From NCBI GenBank assembly GCA_039621445.1, contig CP154957.1, forward strand, positions 18,424,906 to 18,488,905: a stretch of 64,000 nt of DNA. Reading direction: 5' to 3'. Positions 50,480-60,248 of the stretch are shown here, piece by piece. The stretch is from Euglena gracilis (Eukaryota; Euglenida; Euglenophyceae; Euglenales). Under the pieces are notes generated by a model that ran no database searches, had not been told where the DNA came from, and worked only from the letters and a program-made list of their open reading frames with translations. Positions within the stretch are counted from its first letter, which is position 1; every line of letters begins with the position of its first letter. The position numbers and the translations under genes were made by a program.

Positions 50480-51390
50480 GCTCAGGCAAATTCTGGAGGG
50501 GAAACAAATACAAAATACAACCATTAACGATTTCCTGGGAAGAAACCCAGCTTAAAGTGTTACCAAAGCGCTTTTACGCTTTTATGGGCAATTTTGGACA
50601 AAATGGGGGTACCCCCCTGAAGCCACCACTGACCAAGTGGTTGACGCTTTAATTCAACTGTTCCAATTTTCAAAGGCCCAAGCACGCAATGCATACAGTG
50701 CTATGCTTTTGACCCCTGGATTTGGTGGCCTGAAGTTCCATGCCATGTTGGCACCTTATAAAAGGCTTTGGAACCAAAACCTGGAGAAATATGGTGCATT
50801 CTGGGATCCCCTCCCAATCCTCCTGGGGCTGGCACAGTCCCCCCTGCCCTCTGATATGTGTACATTACGTACACAACTCATTTTCTGTTCACGTATCCTC
50901 TGTTTATACAGAAGTTCTGATTTGGAACAGGTCCAAAGAACCACCAGTGTGTTGGGGGGGGGCACCCTACATCAAAATTAAACGTAAGGGGCAAAAACTC
51001 CATAAGTGGGAGAGAGTTGTCTCCATTCCCCAGTGCCCCCAAATCAGCCCCTTTCATTTGATGATGTCTTATGTGACAGCAACACGTTTCCTTGTGAAAC
51101 CTGGGGGCCTCCTTCTAATTACGTCAAACCCCCCCTATAAAGCCATTAAGGCAGACACCATTGCTTCGATAACCAAACACTTTTTGGCCCAGCAGGGGGT
51201 ACCCCCCCAGGTTTGGGGACCCCACTCCACCAGAGGGGCAGGAGTTGGTTTACTCAAAAAATTGGGCCTTTCTGCTCAAGAAGTTTGTGAAATTGGTCAG
51301 TGGAAGGGGGTAGAGGCTTTCACAGCCCATTACCAAAGACTTGGTGCACAAGGTGCTTTGGAGAGTGCCCTGGCCCCCCTTTTTCAGTGC
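50480..51390 (+). pseudogene. tyrosine recombinase region, DIRS copy D
   Basis: NDFLGRNP at 50528 is followed by a one-base shift, then ALIQLFQFSKAQARNAYSAM, ILCLYRSSDLEQVQR, HSTRGAGVGLLKKLG (about 51223) and GQWKGVEAFTAHYQRLG with the nucleophilic Tyr. Catalytic His, Arg and Tyr are retained, but frames switch at about 50570 and 50960. Confidence 0.75.
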
Positions 51391-51805
51391 ACAATCTGGC
51401 CTCACAATGGCAAGGTGCGGAGCCCGAGGTGTCTCGTACTCCCTCGAGTCAGACCGAGAAGGGAGGAAGGGACACCGAGGGCGAAGCACAAAGACATTGT
51501 GAGCCCGACCCCCCCCACCCATATAAGAAAATTTGTCTTCAAATGCCCTCGATCAGAAAATGGGGGCCAGGGGGGGGGGAGGTGGGGGGGACCCCCCAGG
51601 CAAAGAAACAGCGCCACGGTCGCCACGTCGGAGAAAATGCAGCCAACTCCGGCGAGGCGGCACTAAGCAGGACCTCCTAACCCAGCGCACCAAAACAATC
51701 ACACAACAAACCGCCGGCGAGCAAGGCATGGCCTCACAATGTCTTTGTGCTTCGCCCTCGGTGTCCCTTCCTCCCTTCTCGGTCGGCCTCGAGGGAGTAC
51801 GAGGA

Positions 51806-53940
51806 TAAAAAAGGAGTTGGCAAAAGTTGTCCAGAAAAAAGAAATGACAAAAGGTCAGGCGGCAGCCATTTAGGGAGAAATTTGAGCCCAATTTGCTTGC
51901 TCCACTCCTCTCTCTCAGGGTGTATACCACTCTCTTGGAAAATTTTCTGGCAGAAAAAAGTTGCTTCAGCTGGAACTCCAAACATCTGCTAAGCCCAGAA
52001 AAAAAATCAGATCTCACAGAAATCAAAGTCGTCATGGACCAGTGGAAGGGTCATCCATTTTTGGTAAAACCCACCAGAGTTTTATACTCAGATTCAACCG
52101 ACAAAGGGTGTGTGGGCATAGATCCTTCTACAGGGGCATTCGTCCAGAAATTTTGCAGGGAAAAAATTCCCTCCGCATCAATATAAAGGAAATGGAGGTA
52201 GCACTAAACACAGTTTGCAGCCTTGCACGACCAGGGGAAAATATACCCCTGTGTGTGGACAATCAGGTCCTGTACTGGTACTTCCAAAAGGGGGGGGGAG
52301 AAAAACCCCTTCAACAAAATGCTGCAGCCCCTCTGGAAATGGCCCATGGAAAAAGACATCTCCTTGCCGGTAAAGTGGGTCCCCTCAGCACATTGTCTGG
52401 CAGACCCGCTAAACCCCCCCAAAAATAAGACCCCCCCCAAAAATAACCCCCCCAAATAATAAGACCCCCCCTGGGCCGATCGAGCAAAAATACAAATATA
52501 AGACCCCCCCATAAATAACCCCCCCCTGACGGTGCGAAGCGCCGGGGACGGTGAAAATGTTCTCTGAGAAATTGCCAAAAACCCAAATTTCTCTCACAAA
52601 AATGATGAAATTTCAAAGAATTTCAGATTCTTGAAGTGCAAAAAACATGCTAAATGTCAACTTACACAAATTTACGCACGGCGCGAAGCGCCGAAGGAAT
52701 ATTTTTAGTGTTTTTGGGAACCTGAAAAATGATGTTTTTTTCGGGCCCGGGTCGGTCAAGAAAAAGTACAAAAATAAGACCCCCCCCCAAAAAATAAGAC
52801 CCCCCCTAGAGGTTTCCAGCAACGGACCCAAAAATAAGACCCGGGTCTTTTTTTTGGGGGGGGGTTAAGTCGTTTGCCCCTAGATCCTTCTCTCTTCGGA
52901 AAAATAAAACTGTTTTTCGGCCCATTTTTAGTCCTTCACACAGATCTTTTCGCTTCCCCTGCAAACAGGAAGTTAGATCAATTTGCCAGTGGTTGGCCCT
53001 ATTGTCAGGCCACTGCAGTGTCTGTACTGCAATGTCCCCTGGAAACCTTGGGGGGGCTCTATGCCAACCCTCCATGGTCAGTGATTCACCAGTTTTTGGC
53101 CAGACTTTGACTTTTTCCACAGGTGAATGTTTTGATGGTGGTGCCCTTTTTAGCTTCCACCAAGTGGTGTCCCCAAATAATCCAAAAATGAAGGCAACCA
53201 ACACCCCTTGTCTGGAAATACCACCCTACCAGAGGATATTCACCAACCGCTGGCGTCAAAAAATGCCCCCCCCCCCGTTGGTCCCTCCTCTGCCTGCTTT
53301 GCTCAAGTCAATTCTGGCAGGGAAAAAAGGTACAAAGTAAGAGCATTAATGATTTCTTGCCCAGAAATAAATCCTTGAAAAGAGATTATAGTGCCTTCAG
53401 AATATTGTGCACCTGTTTGGAAATGTGGGGGGTCCACCCCCCAGATGCCTCCTGTGACCAGGTGACAGATGCAATTGTGCAAAATTTTCAGATTTCTCAA
53501 GCACAGGCCAGAAGTGCCTAATCTGCGGCCCTCATGATACCTGGACTTGGGGGGGGGGGTCAGGTTTCACCCCCTTTTGGGACCACATAAAGAAGGATGG
53601 AATAACAATGTCGAAAAGTATGCATCGTTTTGGGACCCCAAGTGTACGTCCCACCCCGGCTTTTCTACTTATGTTTTCCTCCCGAAAAGCCCGTGGGGGG
53701 AGTAACAATAAAATTTGCTTCCCTTTTCCCCTTTTGAATGCAAAGCACACAAGCAGAAGAATTGGTGGGACCGCAGTCCCTTATATTAAAGTGACTTTTG
53801 CTCTTTCGAGCTTTGTAAAAGAAAGAATTAAAACTTGTATTCAAATGGGACTTCGCCCTCAGTATTCTAAAAGAGAATTGCAAAGCACCAAACCCAATAA
53901 CCTTGAATTAGGAACCAGTTACTTTCGCTAAGCTTTCGCT
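51806..53940 (+). pseudogene. DIRS-like remnant E, interrupted by an AAATAAGACCCC element
   Basis: Begins mid-RT/RNase H (KKELAKVVQKK with in-frame TAG) and continues with RVLYSDSTDKGCVGIDPSTG and PLCVDNQVLYWYFQKGGG. It is interrupted at 52415-52865, resumes with TDLFASPANRKLDQF and GLYANPPWSVIHQF (NPPW), then recombinase N-terminal scraps (RNKSLKRDYSAFR, AQARSA-TAA-SAALM). Multiple stops and shifts. 53550-53940 is too eroded to follow. Confidence 0.7.
52415..52865. mobile_element. AAATAAGACCCCCC repeat element inserted in DIRS remnant E
   Basis: The DIRS reading LADPLN breaks off and resumes after it. Ends ACCCCCCCAAAAATAAGACC and GGTCTTTTTTTTGGGGGG. Flanking TAA on both sides suggests a 3-bp duplication. 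Contains about eight AAATAAGACC units and GCGAAGCGCCG hairpins. Related to 38076-38613. Confidence 0.7.
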
Positions 53941-53963
53941 AGCTCTGAGATTCTCTCTTTGTC

Positions 53964-54401
53964 TTATGGTTTAACCATGCCACTGTGTACAGCCCGGCCG
54001 TAGCCAGCTTGTAGGCCGTAGCCCATTGTATCTGGTACACAGTGCCATGGCAGAATGGCTGCCTGGTACACATCCCCCTCCCAGGGCTCTGCCCGATTTC
54101 CCTTCTGGACCAGGCCAGTCGGGATGCCAGGCACAGTCCCGGGTTCAGGGAGACAGTACCAGGATACCATGGTCTGGTTCCCAATTACGGTTACCGTGTT
54201 TGGAGCACAAAGCGCAAAAGAATTCTGGCGCGCATGCTGTGCTTCGTGTGTCTTCTTACTTGACACCGTAGTGTCTTTGTGGTCTTGAATCTTCGCGATC
54301 AACGTGTTATCCACCAAACTTAAGGCGATTCCGCCATTGTGTCTTGGAACGGTGTTGAACGCGATGATGAAGTGCGTATTCACGCTCGAGACTTCGCTCA
54401 T
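53964..54401 (-). other. short ORF downstream of the Gag-position proteins, unidentified
   Basis: 145 codons starting MSEVSSVNTHFIIAFNTVP, containing GGIALSLVDNTLIAKIQDH. Same phase as the upstream frame but separated by TGA and TAG. The C-terminal half is low quality. It could be the start of a protease/pol segment cut off by remnant E; not recognised. Confidence 0.3.
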
Positions 54402-54455
54402 TATGCGGGACTACGCCCATCTCAGCCGTAGCTGATTGTAGGAGACAGGAAACCC

Positions 54456-55910
54456 TCAACGTTTGCGGGTTTCCTTGAAGTACTCACCCATATGTGGGTC
54501 TTGTACCAAGGTCATTTCAGTTGGACGTAAGTCTAGGGTATCCTTGTCGGGATCATCCATGTTGATCCGTGGGATAACCCAACTTTTGACTTCTTGTATT
54601 TCCTTGGGCCGTTCGGTTTTGAGCATTTCAGCTCGCTTGTGGAGGTACATCTGCAAGTTTTCCCAGAAAACTCTCGGAAAAGTTGCAGGCCATATGTAAT
54701 AGTTCCATCTTGGATGGTTTGCTGGTACCTGTGGTGGCATTCCAGGCAGAGCGTTGAAATCAACGTTATGCGCGCGGGATGCACAGGCACAGCGGGTTAT
54801 GTGTGGTTTCAGAATGGTTCCAACCCATTCTGAGTAATGTTCGTAACCATGTCGTTCAGGTGGATAGTCGGGCAATAACCATCGTTGTGTGGTTTCGGAA
54901 ACCGTTGAAGGCTTTGTAAAGAGTGGGTAAATGACTCGTTTCCAGTCATCATCATTGAAGAGTAAGGGCAATCGTGCTTTTGTACATTCCACAGCAAGTC
55001 TGATTCCGCCGGAATCAGTTTGGAAGTCATAGGCGATTCCGCCGCGGTCAAAAGCCTCAGCTTTCTTGAAGCCTTTGTGTTGGTACATTTGTCGTTTTGT
55101 TTTGTAAAAATTAAGGAAATCTTCCAGAACGTCTTCGCTTCCGGGTACGATCCTGAGATTTCCGCCATCTGCGGGCAAATATATGTCTGCCCGTAGGCAG
55201 TTGACACAGAAAACTGGTACGTCACGGTCTCTGTCCTCTTCCGACCAACGGAAGTTGTTCAGTTTTCTCCAGGCGATGATGCAATCACCGCAAATCAAAG
55301 CGGCTGTATTTGGAACGAATTCGTTGTGGTGAAAATTTTTCCGTTTGTTGTCCGCATAACAGACATGCACAGCTGGCATGCTGTTACGAATGTTGTGACA
55401 AACAGTACAGAGCCATGTTGTTTGACCATTCGGTCTATTGTCAAACAGGAATGTTTCCCCAAGGTATTGGGCAAACACTCTTGGTGATCTGGCATTGTAG
55501 AATCGCCAAATATGGCGAACATAGTAGTTGTACTTCTGTTCATTGAAAAACAATGGTTCAATCCACTTGTTCAACAAAATACCGCGTTCGCGGGCAGATT
55601 GTATCATGGCAATGCGTTCTTCGACGCTTGGCAGGTTGGAGATAATGTCTTCTTGCCAAAGAGTGGCATTATCGTCAACGGGCATGTTTTCCTCTTGCGA
55701 GGTCTCAGACATTGTATCTTGTCGAGTTCTACCTCGGGGGGTAGAAGTGACCCGGCTTTTCCCGGCCACTTCGGTATATGTCGGTGCTGGTGTGGTAGCA
55801 GCTGGGGTCTTCGCCCGCTTTCCTGATTTGCTACCACTCCCAGGTGGAGGTGGTTTTGGTTCGTTGTGTCGTTCAGCAGGTTTGCACGGTTCTGCAGCCT
55901 GCGGTTTAGC
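54456..55910 (-). CDS. Gag-position reading frame, part 3: Cys-pair protein
   Basis: From the TAATAA at about 55928-55923 the same frame runs on without interruption: a Pro/Lys-rich linker (GSKPKAKPQAAEP), then a globular region with paired cysteines WLCTVCHNIRN, HVC, LICGDC, FCVNC and RCACAS, and conserved-looking FDRGGIAYDFQTDSGG. Ends TLVQDPHMGEYFKETRKR. The CxxC pairs suggest one or two zinc sites. No known Gag, Env or nucleocapsid domain recognised. Function unknown. Confidence 0.6.
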   Translation of the reverse strand, partial: AKPQAAEPCKPAERHNEPKPPPPGSGSKSGKRAKTPAATTPAPTYTEVAGKSRVTSTPRGRTRQDTMSETSQEENMPVDDNATLWQEDIISNLPSVEERIAMIQSARERGILLNKWIEPLFFNEQKYNYYVRHIWRFYNARSPRVFAQYLGETFLFDNRPNGQTTWLCTVCHNIRNSMPAVHVCYADNKRKNFHHNEFVPNTAALICGDCIIAWRKLNNFRWSEEDRDRDVPVFCVNCLRADIYLPADGGNLRIVPGSEDVLEDFLNFYKTKRQMYQHKGFKKAEAFDRGGIAYDFQTDSGGIRLAVECTKARLPLLFNDDDWKRVIYPLFTKPSTVSETTQRWLLPDYPPERHGYEHYSEWVGTILKPHITRCACASRAHNVDFNALPGMPPQVPANHPRWNYYIWPATFPRVFWENLQMYLHKRAEMLKTERPKEIQEVKSWVIPRINMDDPDKDTLDLRPTEMTLVQDPHMGEYFKETRKR

Positions 55911-55928
55911 CTTAGGCTTACTGCCTTA

Positions 55929-57165
55929 TTATTTCCGCTGTGGCGGAAGGGGGCGTTCTGCAGGCGACTTTGGAGCAGGTTTGACCGTTGTTGTGGTGGT
56001 AGGTGGTACGTCAGGAGCCGTCGGTACCACCTGTTCAGGTGTGTGTACCACTACGGGTGTTGTGTCATGTGGTGGCGTTTGTTCGACCGTAGTCGATTCG
56101 GTTGTTGTCACCACTTCGGGTGTTTGGACATAAGGGTTGGAGCTGGCCGCGTCTGCTGCCAGTGCTGTGGTGGAAGCCGTAGCTTCTTGTGTGGGTTGTT
56201 CGCCAAGTCCCGTGTCACGGGGACTTCGCGTTGAAGAGGAAGACCTCGATCGCACCATTGCAACCATCGAGGCTACGCCACTTCGGACGCTTCCGAGGAC
56301 GCGTTCTGCAGCGCGTCCAACGTGTGGTGGTATGAGTATAAAGTCGTCGGGGTCTTGGTATCTGTCGATACCTTGTCGTTGTCGTCTTGTGATCAGTTCG
56401 CGAAATGTGATTATCTCAGCATCAGTTACTTCCTGTCCAGCTTCCGCATGTGCGGGAGTAGGTGGAACCACGTCTGCCGAAGGCGCTGCGGCCGTTGTGG
56501 AGTCTGCAGGCACTTCGGCCATTGTAAATTCTGCAGGCGCGTCAGGTTCCGCGTCTGGCAATGGTGTTTGCGAACGTGTTTGAACAGGCGTTGTAGCTGG
56601 CACTTCGGCCCTTAGAGCATGTTGTACACCGGCATCTTCGGGTTCAGACTCCACAGATGCGGAGGAGACAGAGCGTGTACTGTGTTCATTGTCTGTCCGT
56701 GCTTCCATTTCCTCATCGCTGGATGACCCAGAAGAGGAAACGGACGAAGAGTCTGAAGAGTGTACGGGAGTGTGTTCCACAGACATTGTAGGTGTAGGTG
56801 GAGGTTGTGGCAAACGTTCTTCCGAACGTTTGGTTGCAGACTTCGCTGCTGCTTTGGCTGTTGACGTTGTAGATGATGGAGCCGTTGGAGATTGTTCAAC
56901 TGCAGACTGCGCTGCTTCGGACTCCGCCGGCTGAGGTTCAGGGAGTTTTATACGTGGTCGCAGACGGAAATTTTGCCATCCGACAAATTTGTTTCCTCCC
57001 GATCCGCGAGGAAGCCAGTCCAGTATTGGGATGGCCAACCCATCCTTATTTGTACGTTTGCCCTTGAAAAATGGGGCAAAGTCCTCTCTTCGGAGGGTTT
57101 CGCCAAACAGGCGTTTGATGTACTTCCGTTTTCCGTCTTCGTCCCATTCAGGTCGAAGAGGGAGG
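55929..57165 (-). CDS. Gag-position reading frame, part 2: acidic, Ser/Thr/Pro-rich region
   Basis: Directly follows a TAA (57168-57166) in the same frame: YLPLRPEWDEDGKRKYIKRL, then DWLPRGSGGNKFVGWQNFRL, then a long low-complexity tail with SSDSSSVSSSGSSSDEE, TTTTTVKP and ELITRRQRQGIDRYQDPDDF. Looks like a disordered linker of a structural polyprotein rather than an enzyme. Confidence 0.55.
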
Positions 57166-57167
57166 TA

Positions 57168-58953
57168 TTATTGTGGGAGTTGTTGTTTTGGGTTGAATAA
57201 ATTGTAGATTTCCAGAGCATAGGACACCCATGCTCTCCATTGGAACGTCTGCATGTGCAGAAGCATTTGTCGGTGGTTTCGTCTGGCGTATCCGATTTCC
57301 CTGACTTCGAGGGGATTGTGGCAGATGTGTCCAAGTAGTCTTCGTTGTTGTTGGGCCTCCGCCCATTCGCGTTGGTGGGGCTGCGCCCTTTGTGCGTTTG
57401 GGCGGTCGGTTGTCCGACCGCGCACGCCAAAGCCCCAGAAGTCCACGGGGAACTTGTGGTGGCAGTGGGTGCACCAAAGCACGAATTTTTGTGGGTATGT
57501 CAGGTCGATTCCGACCACTTGGAAGTGGGGGCCGTAGTGTTCGTTGAGGAAGATTTGGTAGTTGTAACAGAACATTTCGTGTGTCACCAATTGTATGTCC
57601 TTTGGAAGTGGGAATACTTCCCATTGTATGCCTTGTGGTCCGATTTCTCGGATATTGTCGAACATTGTCTTCAGTGCGTCAAGGGACGATTCCCATCCGT
57701 ATTGTAACTTTGGATGTGGCAAGTAGTGCGCTTGGCTGGCGGGCATTGCAAATGAACCGAAGTTCATGCAATGGAATCCGAGCCAAAAAAGTAGTTGCCA
57801 GAAACCCGGCAAATTGTCGATGCCATCCTGGCTTTCGTAACAGGAAATTGTACCGTCGAAGAAAAAGCCACGGGCTTTTTCCTTGTAGAGTTTGACCATG
57901 TTGTGATGTACTTCAGGAGCAACAACCCAAGGGTGTTGTTCCTCGTAGTACTTGTGCATAATTGTATCACATCCGTCTGAGATCCAGAACAGATGGTCAA
58001 TCATAAATTGTACGTCCAGGTCGTAACCTGGTTGTGAGCCTTCGCTCTTTCCTTTGCCTTTCTGGCCTTTCTGTCCTTTTGCGACTTCGCGCTCTTGTTC
58101 GTTCCAACGGTATGCACCGTCTTTTCGGTCTGCTCGTGTTTTTCTCCACATTGTAACAGTTACACCTGCGGTGTAGTGTCCAGCGATGTCATCAGAGGGT
58201 TTGTCTGGCCGCATTTGGTGATAGATTTCTTGTAAGGAACGTTGAACGTTGGACGGGATCGGCAGGTCATCATTGTCCTGACGATCACGTTGTGCCTGCG
58301 CGCTTTGTGGATCGTCGTCCAAACGACGACGTTGTGTGTCTGGCGTTGGACGTGTTTGTGGTGGTGTTGCAAACTCCGGTCCACGCGGACGCATACTGCC
58401 TTTGTGGGTGTTCTGGTTGTGTGGCATACTGCCCTTGTGGGGGTTGTGTGGCATACTGCCCTTGTGGAGGTTGTGCGGCATACTGCCCTTGTGGCGGTTG
58501 TGCGGGGTAATAGTGACTACGTAGTTGTTCAGCCCATTGTCGTTGTTCCGATTGTATATATTGTTGTTCTACCGCCGCAAAAGCAGCGCGTTGGCCACTG
58601 CTACTAGCCAGATCGTATCTCCTTGGGGGCCGCGGTTGCGGCACCGCAAACTGTTCATAGGCAGATTCCGTTTGTTGTGGAATCATAGGTTGAGATTGTA
58701 AGCCACCAAGTGTCGTTTGTTCTGGAGCAACATGCGGAACCGCATGTTGAGTCACAGGGAGATTTGCCACTACGGGCCTTGCTGCCGAAGCAGCTTGTAC
58801 ATGCCGACCGGGGACTTGCTCTCCACGAGGGAGTGCAAGTCCTCGTCCTCCCGAAGGAGGTTGTGGGTGAGGGGGTCCTCCCGTAGGAGGTTGTCCAGGG
58901 GGAACATACGGTTGGGAGGATGGAGGACCAGGTCCCCTTCCTCCAGCATCCAT
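57168..58953 (-). CDS. Gag-position reading frame, part 1 (one frameshift near 58380)
   Basis: Starts MDAGGRGPGPPSSQPYVPPG at 58953, just after a T-rich tract. The N-terminus is Pro/Gly/Gln-rich with PPQGQYA(A/T)Q repeated three times. A one-base shift near 58380 moves to the frame reading RPTPDTQRRRLDDDPQSAQ. The central part has a Trp/aromatic-rich globular region (DLDVQFMIDHLFWISDGCD, RGFFFDGTISCYES, FVLWCTHCHHKFPVDFWG). Ends NLFNPKQQLPQ at TAA. Probably the N-terminal half of a large Gag (inferred from position). Confidence 0.55.
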
Positions 58954-58995
58954 CTTGAAAAAAAGAAAAAAAGCAGATAGTAGCAAGTACTGAGC

Positions 58996-59276
58996 TGTGG
59001 GGAAACAGAGAAATAAGGCATTGTACGGTAACATTGTACGCATGCAACCAAGTGTACAGAAACACAAAAATAATTGTATGTTTGCAATAATTGTAAAATC
59101 AAAATTGTAGCTCCAAGTGTAAAAATGAATTGTATAGGACCGTAGCCCTTTAGCGAAAAGTCCTTTGCTAGGGACAAAATGGTTTGGCATCCGCCCATTA
59201 TACATTTTGGCATCCGCCCATTATACATTTCGTCGAAAGTCCATGCTATGGACAAAATCTTGGACGTCTTTGTACA
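58996..59276 (-). other. possible LTR / untranslated spacer between pol and the next Gag frame
   Basis: Immediately after the integrase stop the minus strand reads AAGGGAGGATGTACAAAG, a polypurine tract followed by TGT, as at the 3' LTR boundary of chromoviruses. A TG..CA unit of about 281 bp could end at CCCCACA (58996). It contains a 23-bp tandem duplication (TTGGCATCCGCCCATTATAC, 59184-59230) and seven ATTGTA words. No second copy lies in the window to confirm it. Confidence 0.35.
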
Positions 59277-59283
59277 TCCTCCC

Positions 59284-60240
59284 TTAGAAGGTATTTACAG
59301 AAATGTCAATGTTGTTTCGTTTGTTCCATAGCTTCCAGTCTTGTTGGATGTAACCAACAAAACTAGTTGCTGGTTCCCAAGTGTCCTCTTCGGGACCATA
59401 TCCTTTCCATCTCACCTTCCAGTAATGTATACCTCTGTCTACTTTGTGGTCGAGGATTTTGTCAAAGACAAAATCATCTGTCTCAGGCAGTTTTGACCTT
59501 GGTTTGAAGTAGAGACAGGGTATGGCTTTACCGTTTGGTGGAGTCAGGTATGGTTTGAAGTCATCCATGTGCACATCCTCGACACCGTTGGGTAAAGCGA
59601 CTTTATAACGCCCACTTGTACCTAACCGATCAAGGATCTCACATGGTCCGATCCAGAGGGGGTCCAACTTCGTGGATTGCATGCGGGTTCTACTGTTCCG
59701 AACCCACACGCGGTCACCTGGGTTGTATATCGGTGATTTGTACTCTTGTAAGAATTGTCTGTGTTTTTGTAAGTGTATAGCGACTACGCGCTTTTGCACA
59801 TCCGTGCGCAATGATTCTACTTCAGAGAACCATGTTTCGCAACTCACGCTAGAACGAGCAGGTCGTTCCGACGGGATGTCGCCAATGGCTGGGGGGTCTC
59901 GTCCGAAGACGACTTTGTACGGTGAGTATTGTAATATCAGACCCGGTAAAGTGTTGATATAAAATAAACACCAGGGTAATACTTGTAGCCAGGCATTGTG
60001 CGATTCTGCCAGTGAAAGTCGTAGCATGTTGACTACAGCTTTCACTGCCGCTTCAGCGCGACCATTGCCTTTTGCACGATAAATGATAGAAAAATGCTGC
60101 TCAATTCCGAGTAAACCGCAAAGAGGTGTAAAAAATCGAGAAGAAATCAAATGGTCTTGATCACTCACGATTTCATTCGGTAAACCCATGAGGCAAATGC
60201 ATCTTTCTAAAAACATTTGTGCTAAAACTTGTGCTGTCAA
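59284..60240 (-). CDS. Ty3/gypsy integrase C-terminal part with chromodomain
   Basis: 318 codons. Integrase core with the second Asp in IVSDQDHL and the Glu in [11 protein letters not shown], a [11 protein letters not shown]-type basic domain, and a C-terminal chromodomain at about 255-303 ([18 protein letters not shown]), which defines a chromovirus. The preceding ORF ends with the first core Asp region. About ten codons are missing and the frame shifts at the junction (60240-60260), so this copy is defective. Confidence 0.9.
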   Translation of the reverse strand: MTAQVLAQMFLERCICLMGLPNEIVSDQDHLISSRFFTPLCGLLGIEQHFSIIYRAKGNGRAEAAVKAVVNMLRLSLAESHNAWLQVLPWCLFYINTLPGLILQYSPYKVVFGRDPPAIGDIPSERPARSSVSCETWFSEVESLRTDVQKRVVAIHLQKHRQFLQEYKSPIYNPGDRVWVRNSRTRMQSTKLDPLWIGPCEILDRLGTSGRYKVALPNGVEDVHMDDFKPYLTPPNGKAIPCLYFKPRSKLPETDDFVFDKILDHKVDRGIHYWKVRWKGYGPEEDTWEPATSFVGYIQQDWKLWNKRNNIDISVNTF

Positions 60241-60248
60241 CCCTGCTT

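Larger units (their letters stand above)
47068..51805 (+). mobile_element. DIRS-like retrotransposon, copy D (full length, frameshifted)
   Basis: The left end (47068-47185, GCCTTGCTCGCCGGCGGTTTG) recurs inverted at 51629-51740. An internal complementary region is at 51395-51500, the inverse of 51735-51805. Order: Gag-like, RT, RNase H, NPPW, YR, as in A, but only moderately similar, so a distinct family. Confidence 0.82.

Noticed and set aside
54456-58953. Nuclear code with TAA (and TAG) read as glutamine
   Set aside because: TAA falls at Gln-like places in the Gag frame and TAG replaces a Gln in DIRS copy D, but TAA also replaces Tyr in remnant E, TGA replaces Gly in copy D, and the desaturase ends at TAA. 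Ordinary decay under the standard code explains all of it.
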